Origin: Mesonia sp. HuA40
GTDB lineage: Bacteria; Bacteroidota; Bacteroidia; Flavobacteriales; Flavobacteriaceae
DNA: 64,000 nucleotides
Assembly: GCF_008017835.1 (NCBI RefSeq)
Contig: NZ_VRLT01000011.1
Coordinates: 18,122 to 82,121 of the forward strand
Direction of reading: 5' to 3'
Shown here: piece by piece, positions 51,177 to 60,593 of the stretch
Layout of the letters: every line of letters begins with the position of its first letter
Position numbering within the stretch: the first letter of the stretch is position 1
Notes under the pieces: generated by a model
The model's database searches: none
Seen by the model: the letters and a program-made list of their open reading frames with translations, nothing else
What the model was told of the DNA's origin: nothing
Position numbers and translations under genes: made by a program

Positions 51177-54143
51177 ATGTATTTAAACTGTCATTCTTGG
51201 TTTTCATTGCGCTACGGGGTAATACCAGAAGATGAGCTCTGTGACTGGGTTTTAGCACAGGGTGTTCAAGACTTTGTATTAACCGATATCAACTCAACAT
51301 CGGCTTGCTTATCGTTTATAAAGCATGCGCAAAAACGCGGTGTTTGTCCGCGTGTAGGAGTAGATTTTAGAAACGAACATCAACAACTCTACGTAGGAAT
51401 CGCGCAAAACAACCAAGGGTATTATGAGCTCAATCGGTTTTTATCACAGTATTTAGAGCAGCAGCAAGACTTTCCGCTTCAAGCGCCCAATTTACCTAAT
51501 TGTTATTTCATATATCCGATACATGCCCTAAAAAAGTTAGCAAGCTTTTCACTTTTACCTCAGCATTACGTGGGAGTTAGCTTTACGGATTTACTGTCGC
51601 TAAAGCGGAATAAATCAGCCTATCCAAAAGAAAAACTGGTGTTTTTACAAAGCCTAAGTTTTAGAAACAAAAAAGATTTTAATGCACATCGGTTACTGCG
51701 GAGCATCGATTTAAATTGTTTGTTAAGCAAACTGCCTGAAGCGCAACAAGGCCAAGCAAAACACACTTTTTATACCCCAGAGGTAATAACGCAGGCCTGT
51801 AATGGTATCGACTATTTGCTCAAGCAAACTCAAGAGTTACTAAACAATTGCCGAGTACATTTTAAATTTGGGGTACAATACAATAAAAACTTGCAGCTAC
51901 TGGGCAAAACTCAAGAGGAAGATACAAAGCGATTAAAAGATTTGTGCTACCAAAAGCTACCTAAACGTTACCCACAAGCACCGGTAGAGGTGATGCAACG
52001 GGTAAAAACCGAGCTGAATGCAATTATTAAGTTGGGTTTTGTTTCTTATTTTCTTATTAATTATGATATTATTTGCTACGCTCAAAAAAAGAATTACGCC
52101 TATATTGGGCGGGGTAGTGGAGCCAATTCGGTAGTGGCTTATATTTTAGAAATCACCAATGTAGATCCTATTGAACTCGATTTGTATTTTGAACGTTTTA
52201 TCAATGCAGGACGCAGTTCACCTCCCGATTTTGATCTCGATTTTTCTTGGAAAGATAGAGATGATATCACCCGGTATATTTTCTCTAAATATACGCATAC
52301 CGCTTTGATGGGGACTTATGTGACTTTTAAACGCAAAGCGGTAATTAGGGAGTTGGGTAAAGTTTTTGGTTTGCCCAAAGCACAAATAGACCGTTTGAGT
52401 AAAGGGAGGTTTAATGATAATCAACTCGATCATTTAGAGCGCTTGGTGCTACGCTACAGCAAATACATAGCAGGTTTTCCCAATTATATAAGTGTGCATT
52501 CTGGTGGTATTCTCATTTTAAATCAACCGGTTTTTCATTATGCCGCCACTTTTATGCCTCCTAAGGGTTTTGCTACCATACAAATAGATATGCATATTGC
52601 CGAAGAAGCTGGTATACATAAATTTGATATTTTGGCTCAGCGTGGCCTTTCAAAAATCACCGATGCACTGGCCTTAATAAAAGCCAATCAACCTCAGGCT
52701 AAACTTAAAGACATCAATAAGGTAGGTGACTTTAAACAAGACACGCGTATAAATGCTTTACTAGCTCAAGGCGATTGCATGGGAGTTTTCTATATTGAGT
52801 CTCCCGGTATGCGTGCTTTATTAACCAAATTAAAAACTGATAATTACCTGAATTTAGTTGCTGCCAGCTCGATTATACGCCCCGGGGTTTCTAGTGCAGG
52901 TATGAAAGAAGAGTTTATCAAAAGACACCGACAACCCGAAAAAAGAAAGGAGGCTCACCCGGTTTTGAATCAGATTATGCCTGATACTTACGGCATTATG
53001 GTATATCAAGAGGATGTGATGAAGGTAGCGCATCACTTTGCTGGCTTAGACTTAGAAGATGCCGATATTTTACGCCGTGGGATGAGCGGTAAAAAAACTT
53101 CTAAAAATCAAATGCAGCGCATAGAACAAAAGTTTATTAGCAACTGCCTGCAAAAAGGTTACTCCAGAGAAATTATACATGAAATTTGGGGACAGATAGC
53201 TTCTTTTGCCGGATATGCTTTTCCTAAAGGGCATTCGGCATCTTATGCGGTAGAGAGCTATCAAAGTTTGTACTTAAAATGTTATTTTCCTCTAGAATTT
53301 ATGGTAGCTGTTATTAATAATGGAGGCGGGTTTTATGGTATGCAAACCTACTTGCAAGAGCTGCGAAACTGCGGAGGGCGTGTGCATTTGCCTTGTGTAA
53401 ATCACAGTCATTTTGCTTTAACTATTGATAAACAAGATGTTTATTTGGGCTTGGGTTACTTAAAAGAATTAGAGCAAAGAAATATACAGTTGCTCTTAGA
53501 AGAAAGAAATTTTGGGGGCGCATTCCGCTCGCTCGAAGATTTTCTAAATCGGCTAAATGTTTCTATCGAGCAAGTAAGTATTTTGATTAATGCTGGTGCC
53601 TTTAGATTCACGGGGCAATCTAAATATGAATTGCTTTGGCAAGCTCATTTTCAGCTTTCTGCAAATCCGTATCAACAGCAAGTCAATCGCTGGCAACAAA
53701 AGCTATTTGTAAATCCAACAAAGAAATATGAGTTACCGGCTTTAGAACAAAATTTTTTGAGCGATGCTTATGACCAAATGCATCTTTTGGGGTTTCATGT
53801 GTACCATCCGTTTCAACTGCTTCAACATAAAATAAGCAGCAAGCTAGGCGTGCGTCATTTCTCTTCTTGGGCAGGTAAAAGCATTTGTATTTACGGCGAT
53901 TTAATTTGCTTAAAAACCACAAAAACCAGCAAAGGGGCATATATGGCTTTTGGAACTTTCTATGACGCTTGGTTTGAAGTTTTTGATACGGTACATTTTC
54001 CAGAAACTTACAATCAATTCCCTATTTATGGTATGGGTATTTATAAAATTGTAGGTAAGCTCACCTACGCTTATGAGTACCCCAGTATTGTAGTGAGCAG
54101 TATAGAAAAACAAGCCGTACGTAAAGATCCGCGTTTTGTTTAG
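51177..54143 (+). CDS. DnaE-type DNA polymerase III alpha subunit, probably an error-prone paralogue
   Basis: 988 residues, shorter than a replicative DnaE (about 1100-1500). The N-terminal PHP domain is degenerate: NCHSWFSLRYG has lost one His and LTDINST lacks the usual TDH. The polymerase motif is intact (SSPPDFDLDFSWKDRD, two catalytic Asp), as are YIGRGSGANSVVAYI and the later FPKGHSASYAVESYQSLYLK. A C-terminal OB domain is present (IYGDLICLKTTKTSKGAYMAFGTF). Placed with dinB, it resembles DnaE2/ImuC mutagenesis polymerases. The replicative dnaE must lie elsewhere. Confidence 0.88.
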   Translation: MYLNCHSWFSLRYGVIPEDELCDWVLAQGVQDFVLTDINSTSACLSFIKHAQKRGVCPRVGVDFRNEHQQLYVGIAQNNQGYYELNRFLSQYLEQQQDFPLQAPNLPNCYFIYPIHALKKLASFSLLPQHYVGVSFTDLLSLKRNKSAYPKEKLVFLQSLSFRNKKDFNAHRLLRSIDLNCLLSKLPEAQQGQAKHTFYTPEVITQACNGIDYLLKQTQELLNNCRVHFKFGVQYNKNLQLLGKTQEEDTKRLKDLCYQKLPKRYPQAPVEVMQRVKTELNAIIKLGFVSYFLINYDIICYAQKKNYAYIGRGSGANSVVAYILEITNVDPIELDLYFERFINAGRSSPPDFDLDFSWKDRDDITRYIFSKYTHTALMGTYVTFKRKAVIRELGKVFGLPKAQIDRLSKGRFNDNQLDHLERLVLRYSKYIAGFPNYISVHSGGILILNQPVFHYAATFMPPKGFATIQIDMHIAEEAGIHKFDILAQRGLSKITDALALIKANQPQAKLKDINKVGDFKQDTRINALLAQGDCMGVFYIESPGMRALLTKLKTDNYLNLVAASSIIRPGVSSAGMKEEFIKRHRQPEKRKEAHPVLNQIMPDTYGIMVYQEDVMKVAHHFAGLDLEDADILRRGMSGKKTSKNQMQRIEQKFISNCLQKGYSREIIHEIWGQIASFAGYAFPKGHSASYAVESYQSLYLKCYFPLEFMVAVINNGGGFYGMQTYLQELRNCGGRVHLPCVNHSHFALTIDKQDVYLGLGYLKELEQRNIQLLLEERNFGGAFRSLEDFLNRLNVSIEQVSILINAGAFRFTGQSKYELLWQAHFQLSANPYQQQVNRWQQKLFVNPTKKYELPALEQNFLSDAYDQMHLLGFHVYHPFQLLQHKISSKLGVRHFSSWAGKSICIYGDLICLKTTKTSKGAYMAFGTFYDAWFEVFDTVHFPETYNQFPIYGMGIYKIVGKLTYAYEYPSIVVSSIEKQAVRKDPRFV

Positions 54144-54159
54144 AAAATGTAGCCACTGC

Positions 54160-54249
54160 TTAAAAAAAAGACATTCCACTCATTGAGCAATCTGCAAACA
54201 CTGTTTCACTACCTAAAGCGAGTAATAAAAGAAGTACAATATTTTTCAT
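54160..54249 (-). pseudogene. truncated secreted-protein ORF, 29 residues
   Basis: From the ATG at 54249 the minus strand reads MKNIVLLLLLALGSETVF, then ADCSMSGMSFF and a stop. This is a full signal peptide followed by only about 10 mature residues. The start resembles the N-terminus of longer flavobacterial secreted proteins. The stop comes right after a run of T, and no long frame continues. It is most likely a remnant or frameshifted gene. Confidence 0.55.
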
Positions 54250-54455
54250 GATGATGTTTTTTAAACTTAGGTCAAATTTTGTTCCATTTATATTTTAACC
54301 CTTTGTATCGCTACGGTATATAAATCCGCTTTAAGCGGAATTATGTACTTTAAAATCATAAGAAACCTCTTGTTTTATTATTAAAAGTACCCCTACGACA
54401 TAAAAAGTATTTTTGCTCACAATTCTATTACTTTTAATCAAATTAAAATTTAAAA
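54250..54455. other. intergenic region between the remnant ORF and the efflux operon end
   Basis: No reading frame. The one structure is a short inverted repeat, TCCGCTT (54325-54331) and AAGCGGA (54333-54339), with a one-base centre, which could be an operator. Otherwise AT-rich. Confidence 0.4.
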
Positions 54456-54490
54456 TAAAAAAAGGTCATCTAGCATTAGCTTAGACGACC
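54456..54490 (-). terminator. terminator of the efflux operon
   Basis: On the minus strand GGTCGTCTA and TAGATGACC (plus-strand arms 54482-54490 and 54464-54472) pair with one G-U, followed by a T run. It follows the DUF2892 gene, the last gene of the efflux operon. Confidence 0.8.
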
Positions 54491-54516
54491 CATTTATAAT
54501 TTTCAAGAATTTACTC

Positions 54517-54723
54517 TTATCTTGAGCAGCAATCTCCTGCTTCTTTAACCCCTAATTTTTTCAAGATATCTTCCATAAGACACCATTTAGTAAGGGATGA
54601 CTGCAGGAGATTAATTCCTACAAAACCTGTAAACCATAAAAAATTCATGTTTACATATACGGCCAGTAAAACACTTATTATAACAAAACTACCAGCAATT
54701 GCTCTTATCCATCTATTAATCAT
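54517..54723 (-). CDS. DUF2892 (YgaP-like) small membrane protein
   Basis: 68 residues. The pattern NRWIRAIAGSFVIISVLLAVYVNMNFLWFTGFVGINLLQSSLTKWC is the DUF2892 domain: two close helices with a short loop. Such units occur alone or fused to rhodanese domains. The C-terminus carries a Cys pair (AGDCCSR). It lies 46 bp after the RND permease and is likely the last gene of that operon. Confidence 0.85.
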   Translation of the reverse strand: MINRWIRAIAGSFVIISVLLAVYVNMNFLWFTGFVGINLLQSSLTKWCLMEDILKKLGVKEAGDCCSR

Positions 54724-54769
54724 ATTCTTTATTTTTATTTAATAATTTATTTAGTATTTATCTTTTACT

Positions 54770-57700
54770 TTACGGATGATTTTTACGTTCAACTAAGTAA
54801 TACACCAACGGCACTACCAGTAGCGTTAAAAAAGTAGAGGCTATGGTACCACCCATTAGTGAAATAGCCAGTCCTTGAAAAATTGGATCAAACAAAATTA
54901 CAAAGGCACCGATGACCACTGTCCCAGCTGTAAGCAGAATAGGGGTAGTACGTACTGAACCCGCTTCTATCACCGCTTCTTTTAAAGGCATTCCTTGGGC
55001 AAGTTGCAGGTTAATAAAATCAATGAGTAGTACTGAGTTACGCACCATAATACCTGCCAATGCAATCATACCAATAAATGAGGTAGCCGTAAAAAAGGCG
55101 CCCATCATCCAATGTCCTAGAATAATGCCTATTAAAGACAATGGGATGGCTACCATCATTACGATGGGGGCTTTAAAGTTTTGAAACCAACCTACAATAA
55201 GCATATATATTATGATGATTACCCCTAAAAAGGCGATACCTAAATCTCTAAAAACTTCTAAAGTAACCTGCCATTCTCCATCCCATTTAACGGTATAGTT
55301 GGCTTCATTTTCTGGAGAACCTAAGTACAACTCATCTATTTGATAGCCCACTGGCAAATCCAATTCTTTTAGTTTTTGGGTCATTCCTAAAATAGCATAA
55401 ACCGGACTTTCGAGAACTCCCGCCATATCGGCGGTAACAAAAACCACTCGTTTTTGGTCTTTGCGGTAAATACTTTGTGGTGCTTGGCGTTTTTCAATAC
55501 TTACTAACGAATGCAAGGGAATCATTTGTCCGTTGGCATTTTTTATACTTAAATCTGTGATGGCGTCAATATGGTTCTTTTGGGCATTTGTTAAACTCAA
55601 TACAAGGTTCACCGCCTCTGCAGCTTCGGGTTGGTAAACTCTACCAATTGACCGCTCAGCCAAAGCTAATTGCGCAGTCTGTACAATTTTTTGTGTACTT
55701 ATACCTTGAAGCATCGCTTTGTCTTGGTTAACTTTTAGATTGTACTCTTCATAAGGGTCTTCGCTCATCCAGTCTACATCTACTACATCTGAAGTATGGC
55801 GTAAAAGCTGTTTTATATCTTTAGCTAATTGTAGTTGTTGATCATAGTCGGGACCATAAATTTCGGCTACTATAGTCGATAACACTGGCGGACCCGGAGG
55901 TACTTCTACCACTTTTATATTTGCACCAAATTTATCGCCTATTGCCTGAATGTGAGGTCTTAGCAATTTTGCAATAGCATGGCTCTGCTCAGACCTATCT
56001 TTTTTATCGCGTAAATTTACTTGAATATCTGCGGTATGGCTACCGGCACGTAAATCATAGTGACGCACTAAACCATTAAAGGTTATAGGAGCTGCGGTAC
56101 CTACATAGTTTTGATAACTTACAACTTCGGGACGGGTTTTTAAAAACTGCCCAATTTCCCGGGTCACCACTGCAGTACGCTCTAAACTTGTGCCTTCGGG
56201 CATATCTATAATGAGTTGAAATTCATTCTTATTATCAAAAGGTAGCATTTTTACCGCAACACTTTCGGTTAAAAATAAACCCATACTTAAAAATAAAATA
56301 CCAAAGGTGCCCAATAAAAATCCCCAGCGCCAAGCTTTGTGCTCTAATAATGGGCGCTCAAATTTATTGTACAGATTATAAATAAAACCTCTTCCTTCTT
56401 TTTGAACTTGAGGCTTATCCTTTTTTTTCTCTTTTTCACGCAAGAAAATAAAACCTAAATAAGGGGTGATGGTTAAAGCTACAAATAAAGATAGAATCAT
56501 TGCAATAGAGGCACCAATGGGCATCGGACTCATATAGGGGCCCATCATACCGCTCACAAAGGCCATAGGCAACACCGAAGCAATTACGGTAAACGTTGCC
56601 AATATGGTAGGGTTTCCTACCTCGTTAATAGCATATAATGCAGCTTCTTTAAACGCCAATTTTTTCATTTTAAAATGCCGGTGCATATTTTCGGCAATAA
56701 TAATGGAGTCATCTACCACGATACCAGTAACAAAGACCAAAGCAAATAAGGTAATACGGTTTAAGGTGTAATCGAGCATGTAATAGCTAAGCAAGGTTAG
56801 GGCAAAGGTTATGGGTACAGATAAAAATACCACTAAACCACCGCGCCAGCCCATAGCCATCATAACCACCAAAGTTACCGCTATAATAGCGCCAATAAGG
56901 TGCAACAATAATTCACTTACCTTTTGCGAAGCGGTCTCACCATAATTTCGCGTTACCTCTACGTGTACATCAGGAGTTAGGGTGGAGGCCCTTAGGCGCT
57001 CTACTTTTTCTAAAATTTTATCGGCAAGTTGCATAGCGTCAGCACCTTTTCTTTTGGCTACAGATAAGGTTACTGCTGGATATTCACTTTGAAAGTCTTG
57101 TTGCGCTTCGTGACCAGCACCAAAACCAAGCGAGACATAAGTGGTTGATCGCTCTGGGGTTTCTTCTACTTGTGCAATTTGTTTAAGGTAAACAGGTTTG
57201 CCGGCTTGTGTGCCTACAATTAATTGTTCAACTTCTTGTTGGCTTTTTAAAAAGCTACCCGCTTTAACCTGGTATTCAGTGTCGTTTTGATTGAATTTGC
57301 CTATGTATTGTTTGTGGTTGTTGGCCCCGATTAATTGCACTACCTGTTGCAAATCGAGTTGACGCTCTCGTAGCTTGTTTTTGTCTATGCTGATGCGCAT
57401 TTCTTTGCTACGGCCTCCAATGATTGAAGTCTGACTTACATCGGGTATTTTTTCAATGGCGTTTCGAGTTTCTTGTGCGATTTGTTTAAGCATATAATCA
57501 TCTAGATGCTCGCTCCATAGGGTTAAACCTAGAACGGGTACATCGTCTATGGCTCTGGTTTTTACCAAAGGCATACTTACCCCGCTGGGCATCAAATCCA
57601 TATGTTTTTGAATCTCATTGTAAAGTTTAACATAGGATCGTTCGGTATCTTCGCCCACATAAAATTGGGCAATAAGCATCCCACCATCTTTCTGTGCTAC

Positions 57701-57961
57701 GGCTTGCACATGTTTTACTCCCGTAATATTGGTGAGAATCTTTTCTAGTGGTTCAATTACACGCGATTCTACCTCTTGAGGACTGGCTCCCGGATATCCG
57801 ATAAAAATATCGGCCATCGGCACTTCAATTTGCGGTTCTTCTTCGCGCGGAATTAAAAACGAACTCCATACGCCTACCACCATAAAAACAATCATTAATA
57901 ATATGGTGAGTTTTGACTGTATAAACGATTTGGCAATTTTGCCAGCAATACCTTCTTTCAT
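54770..57961 (-). CDS. RND efflux permease (AcrB/HAE1-like)
   Basis: 1063 residues, full length for this family, with twelve membrane helices in the 1 + 5 + 1 + 5 arrangement. The N-terminus is short, then ILLMIVFMVVGVWSSFLIPREEEPQIEVPMADIF. The proton-relay Asp pair is in FVTGIVVDDSIIIAENMH. GASPQEVESRVIEPLEKIL is a family mark of the periplasmic porter. The REEEPQ and final sequence resemble heavy-metal or multidrug types; the substrate is unknown. It is intact, but the adaptor gene before it is interrupted. Confidence 0.9.
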   Translation of the reverse strand: MKEGIAGKIAKSFIQSKLTILLMIVFMVVGVWSSFLIPREEEPQIEVPMADIFIGYPGASPQEVESRVIEPLEKILTNITGVKHVQAVAQKDGGMLIAQFYVGEDTERSYVKLYNEIQKHMDLMPSGVSMPLVKTRAIDDVPVLGLTLWSEHLDDYMLKQIAQETRNAIEKIPDVSQTSIIGGRSKEMRISIDKNKLRERQLDLQQVVQLIGANNHKQYIGKFNQNDTEYQVKAGSFLKSQQEVEQLIVGTQAGKPVYLKQIAQVEETPERSTTYVSLGFGAGHEAQQDFQSEYPAVTLSVAKRKGADAMQLADKILEKVERLRASTLTPDVHVEVTRNYGETASQKVSELLLHLIGAIIAVTLVVMMAMGWRGGLVVFLSVPITFALTLLSYYMLDYTLNRITLFALVFVTGIVVDDSIIIAENMHRHFKMKKLAFKEAALYAINEVGNPTILATFTVIASVLPMAFVSGMMGPYMSPMPIGASIAMILSLFVALTITPYLGFIFLREKEKKKDKPQVQKEGRGFIYNLYNKFERPLLEHKAWRWGFLLGTFGILFLSMGLFLTESVAVKMLPFDNKNEFQLIIDMPEGTSLERTAVVTREIGQFLKTRPEVVSYQNYVGTAAPITFNGLVRHYDLRAGSHTADIQVNLRDKKDRSEQSHAIAKLLRPHIQAIGDKFGANIKVVEVPPGPPVLSTIVAEIYGPDYDQQLQLAKDIKQLLRHTSDVVDVDWMSEDPYEEYNLKVNQDKAMLQGISTQKIVQTAQLALAERSIGRVYQPEAAEAVNLVLSLTNAQKNHIDAITDLSIKNANGQMIPLHSLVSIEKRQAPQSIYRKDQKRVVFVTADMAGVLESPVYAILGMTQKLKELDLPVGYQIDELYLGSPENEANYTVKWDGEWQVTLEVFRDLGIAFLGVIIIIYMLIVGWFQNFKAPIVMMVAIPLSLIGIILGHWMMGAFFTATSFIGMIALAGIMVRNSVLLIDFINLQLAQGMPLKEAVIEAGSVRTTPILLTAGTVVIGAFVILFDPIFQGLAISLMGGTIASTFLTLLVVPLVYYLVERKNHP

Positions 57962-57966
57962 CCGAT

Positions 57967-59091
57967 TTATTTTTTAACAATAGGGGTTCCGTTCTGCAAC
58001 CTGCCTTGTGAATTAATAATAATTTGTTCTTCAGGAGATAAACCGCTCAAAACTTCTACTTGGTCACCAAAATCTTGACCCAAGCGCAACCAACGTAATA
58101 CGGCTGTATTTTGAAGGCTAGGAGTAAATACTCCGGTTAATTGCCCTTGTTTTACCAAGGCTTCTTTAGGAATAAGAAGTGGTGCAGCTTGCGATTCATC
58201 GTCTGTTTTTGATTCAATGGGGAGTTTTACCTGTGCATACATTCCAGCTTTTACGCTCTCTGGCGGATTAATTAAACGAACTTTTAACGTATACTGTCCG
58301 CCTGTAAAGCGTGCCGAATTACTTAACTCAAAGATTTCAGCTTTAAGTCGCTGGTCAATACTATTTAAATAAACCGCTACACTATCTTGCGGATTGATAC
58401 GATTAATATCGGATTCGGAGATACGGGTTTCAACCAATAAACTTTGGTCACCTTCTAATTGCATTAATACCTACCCCGGTTTGGCTAAATCGCCTACTTG
58501 AACATTTTTGCTAGTAATAGTACCGGTGAAAGGTGCTTTTATTTGTGTATATGCAAATTGCGACTCAATTTCATTTTGCATTTCTTGCGCGGCCTTTAAG
58601 CGAGCTTGCGCCATGCTATATTGGGTTTGCATATCATCTAGTTCTTTTTGGGTGGCACTATTTTGTTTAAAGAGTTGGGTATAGCGTTCGTAATCTTTTT
58701 GAGCATTTAGAAAAGCCGCTCTAGCCTCTGTCTGCTTGGCTTTTACCTGTGCCAATTGAGCCGAAAGCTCTGTATTGCTAATGTGAATCAAGCTCTGACC
58801 CTTTTTTACCTTTTCGCCTAGTTTGGCATACACAGCTTTTACATAACCCATATGCCGAGTACTAATTTGCGCTGCATTATCGGCTGCGACCGTACCGCTT
58901 ACCATAATATAAGGTTGATTTTCTTGTGCTTTTTTAAGCGTGAAAAGGTTTACCGCAACCGGATTGGCTTGTTGAGTTTTTGCAGCCGACTGTTCTTTAT
59001 TGCATGAGGTTAACAATAAGGCTATGATTAGGCCAACAGAGAATAATATATTTTTCATTTGTAAAGATTTATAGAATCGTGTTTTCATCAT
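57967..59091 (-). pseudogene. RND periplasmic adaptor (HlyD/MFP), split by an in-frame TAG
   Basis: One continuous frame from 59091 to 57967 has a single TAG at 58471-58473. Upstream are a lipoprotein signal (MKNILFSVGLIIALLLTSC, preferred start 59058), the biotinyl-lipoyl half motifs, a coiled-coil hairpin (about residues 100-175), and TQIKAPFTGTITSKNVQVGDLAKPG. Downstream the same frame resumes VLMQLEGDQSLLVETRIS with the beta-barrel and membrane-proximal domains. The stop probably replaced a Gln codon (CAG to TAG; homologues usually have PG followed by a hydrophobic or polar residue). A restart at the ATG 58464 would lack a signal. Without the second half the efflux complex should not assemble. 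Confidence 0.88.
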
Positions 59092-60392
59092 TAATTGGTT
59101 AAAAAGTTGACATAATATAAGGCTTGGTTGTAGCCATAAATGCTTTGGTAATACTGTAAGTGTTTTTGTGCATAAACCGCTTCTGCTTGCAAAAGTTCGG
59201 TGGTTTTTTCGAGTCCGGCTTTAAAGCGGTTAGCTCTTATGCGAAGCGCTTCTTTTGCTTGCTCTACTGCCAATTCGGCTTGTGCTACTTCACGCTCTGC
59301 ATCTTGTAACTGGCGTTTTGCTTGCTCAAGCTCTGCTAAACTTTCTAGTTCATAATTTTTGGTTTCAAGAACGGCTTTTTCCCATTCATTTTTAGCACGT
59401 TTGTTTTTAGCAAATCGCTGGCCGCCCTCAAAAAGTGTCCAGCTGATTTGAGCACCTATCCAATAGCCTTCGGCTTGTGTTCCAAATAGTGCATCATCGT
59501 GCCATTCGTAGCTCCCAAAGGCTGCAAGTTGAGGTAAAAATTGCATGCGCGCTGCCCGTAATAAATTCTTTTGAGCCTCGGTAGCCTGTTTCTTCGCCAT
59601 TATATCATTACGCTGTTGCAAATTATAATTTGTATTTAAAGCAACCATTTGTAGTTGCAGGCTATCTACTGGTTGGTAGGCAGTGGACAAATTATTGCCC
59701 ATCAATAAATTCAGTTGATCAGAGGCATTTTGAATAGCACTTTTAGCATAGTTCAACTTGGTTTGAATATCACTCACCCGCATTTGTACCAAAAGTACAT
59801 CGGCATCTTGTAAGTAACCGGCGGCTCGATTGTCTTGAGCCATTTTATAGTGTGCTTGTGCGGCGATTACAATTTTTTGCAATACCGCATAGTTTTTGTG
59901 TGCTAACTGCAATTGCATATAAGCCATTTTGGCCTGATATATCATAAAAGTTTGCGTATGCTGTTCTTGGTACTGAGCTGCTTGCCAGGCTTTTTTGGCT
60001 GCTTTTCGCTCATAAATACCGTCTAAATGAAGTAAAGGCATTTGTATGCTGGCCTTGGTTTGAAAATTCTCTATGGCTTCTGGATTATTCAAGCGCATTG
60101 GGTCAAAATCAATTGGTGTTAAGATTTCTTGATTGAGTTTAGACCCAAAGGCCATCAAGGGGTTGGTAGTGGAGGTGGCCTGATGAGAAATTCCTAGTTC
60201 GGGTAAGAATACTGCCGCACTTTGTTGATAGTCGGCTTGCGCCATGCGCGTATTGTACCCCGCAATTTTAATTTTAGCATTTTTTTGCTGCACCTGTGCT
60301 AATACTTCCTGTTGAGTAAGCAGGTTGTATTCCTGTGCTTGACTTAAAAATCCGCTTAAAGCGAAAATATACAGTAAAAACTTGACCTTCAT
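59091..60392 (-). CDS. TolC-family outer-membrane efflux protein
   Basis: 433 residues. A signal peptide (FLLYIFALSGFLSQAQE, cleavage near residue 19) is followed by two repeats of the TolC type, each a pair of strands and long helices (EVLAQVQQKNAKIKIAGYN; AELEQAKRQLQDAEREVAQAEL). It forms a trimeric channel through the outer membrane. The end overlaps the adaptor start by 1 base. It is first in the efflux operon. Confidence 0.88.
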   Translation of the reverse strand: MKVKFLLYIFALSGFLSQAQEYNLLTQQEVLAQVQQKNAKIKIAGYNTRMAQADYQQSAAVFLPELGISHQATSTTNPLMAFGSKLNQEILTPIDFDPMRLNNPEAIENFQTKASIQMPLLHLDGIYERKAAKKAWQAAQYQEQHTQTFMIYQAKMAYMQLQLAHKNYAVLQKIVIAAQAHYKMAQDNRAAGYLQDADVLLVQMRVSDIQTKLNYAKSAIQNASDQLNLLMGNNLSTAYQPVDSLQLQMVALNTNYNLQQRNDIMAKKQATEAQKNLLRAARMQFLPQLAAFGSYEWHDDALFGTQAEGYWIGAQISWTLFEGGQRFAKNKRAKNEWEKAVLETKNYELESLAELEQAKRQLQDAEREVAQAELAVEQAKEALRIRANRFKAGLEKTTELLQAEAVYAQKHLQYYQSIYGYNQALYYVNFLTN

Positions 60393-60408
60393 TGTTTCTA
60401 ATTTTAAA

Positions 60409-60452
60409 CAAAGGTATTTGTATACTGATCTACTTTTCGTAACCTAAGTTAC
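60409..60452 (-). promoter_or_regulatory. promoter and palindrome upstream of the efflux operon
   Basis: On the minus strand a -7 box TACCTTTG (60409-60416) predicts a start near 60402. A perfect palindrome GTAAC-CTAA-GTTAC (60439-60452) is centred about 43 bases upstream, the usual place of an activator of the Crp/Fnr type, and no TTG is seen. A Crp/Fnr gene lies 0.7 kb away at 61088-61720. Confidence 0.5.
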
Positions 60453-60542
60453 CTAAACCTTAATTAAATTATAAATGGAGGCCTGTAACGTTAAAGCGAA
60501 TTAAATTCACATAATTTTAATATAAGGCAGGAATTATTTTAA

Positions 60543-60550
60543 TAGCTTTG
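60543..60550 (+). promoter_or_regulatory. candidate -7 box of the PepSY-like gene
   Basis: TAGCTTTG fits TAnnTTTG and lies about 43 bases before the ATG at 60594. No clear TTG element. Confidence 0.4.
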
Positions 60551-60593
60551 GATAGACATAAAAACAAAGTTGAATTTTAAATTTTAAAATATT

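Noticed and set aside
49957..54143. Novel defence or toxin system around dinB-dnaE
   Set aside because: Both genes are complete polymerases with no toxin, nuclease or sensor partner adjacent; a mutagenesis cassette explains them.
53910..54179. 89-residue minus-strand frame across the end of the dnaE-type gene
   Set aside because: It is antisense to strongly patterned DnaE C-terminal sequence. The real minus-strand signal here is the short signal-peptide ORF at 54160-54249.
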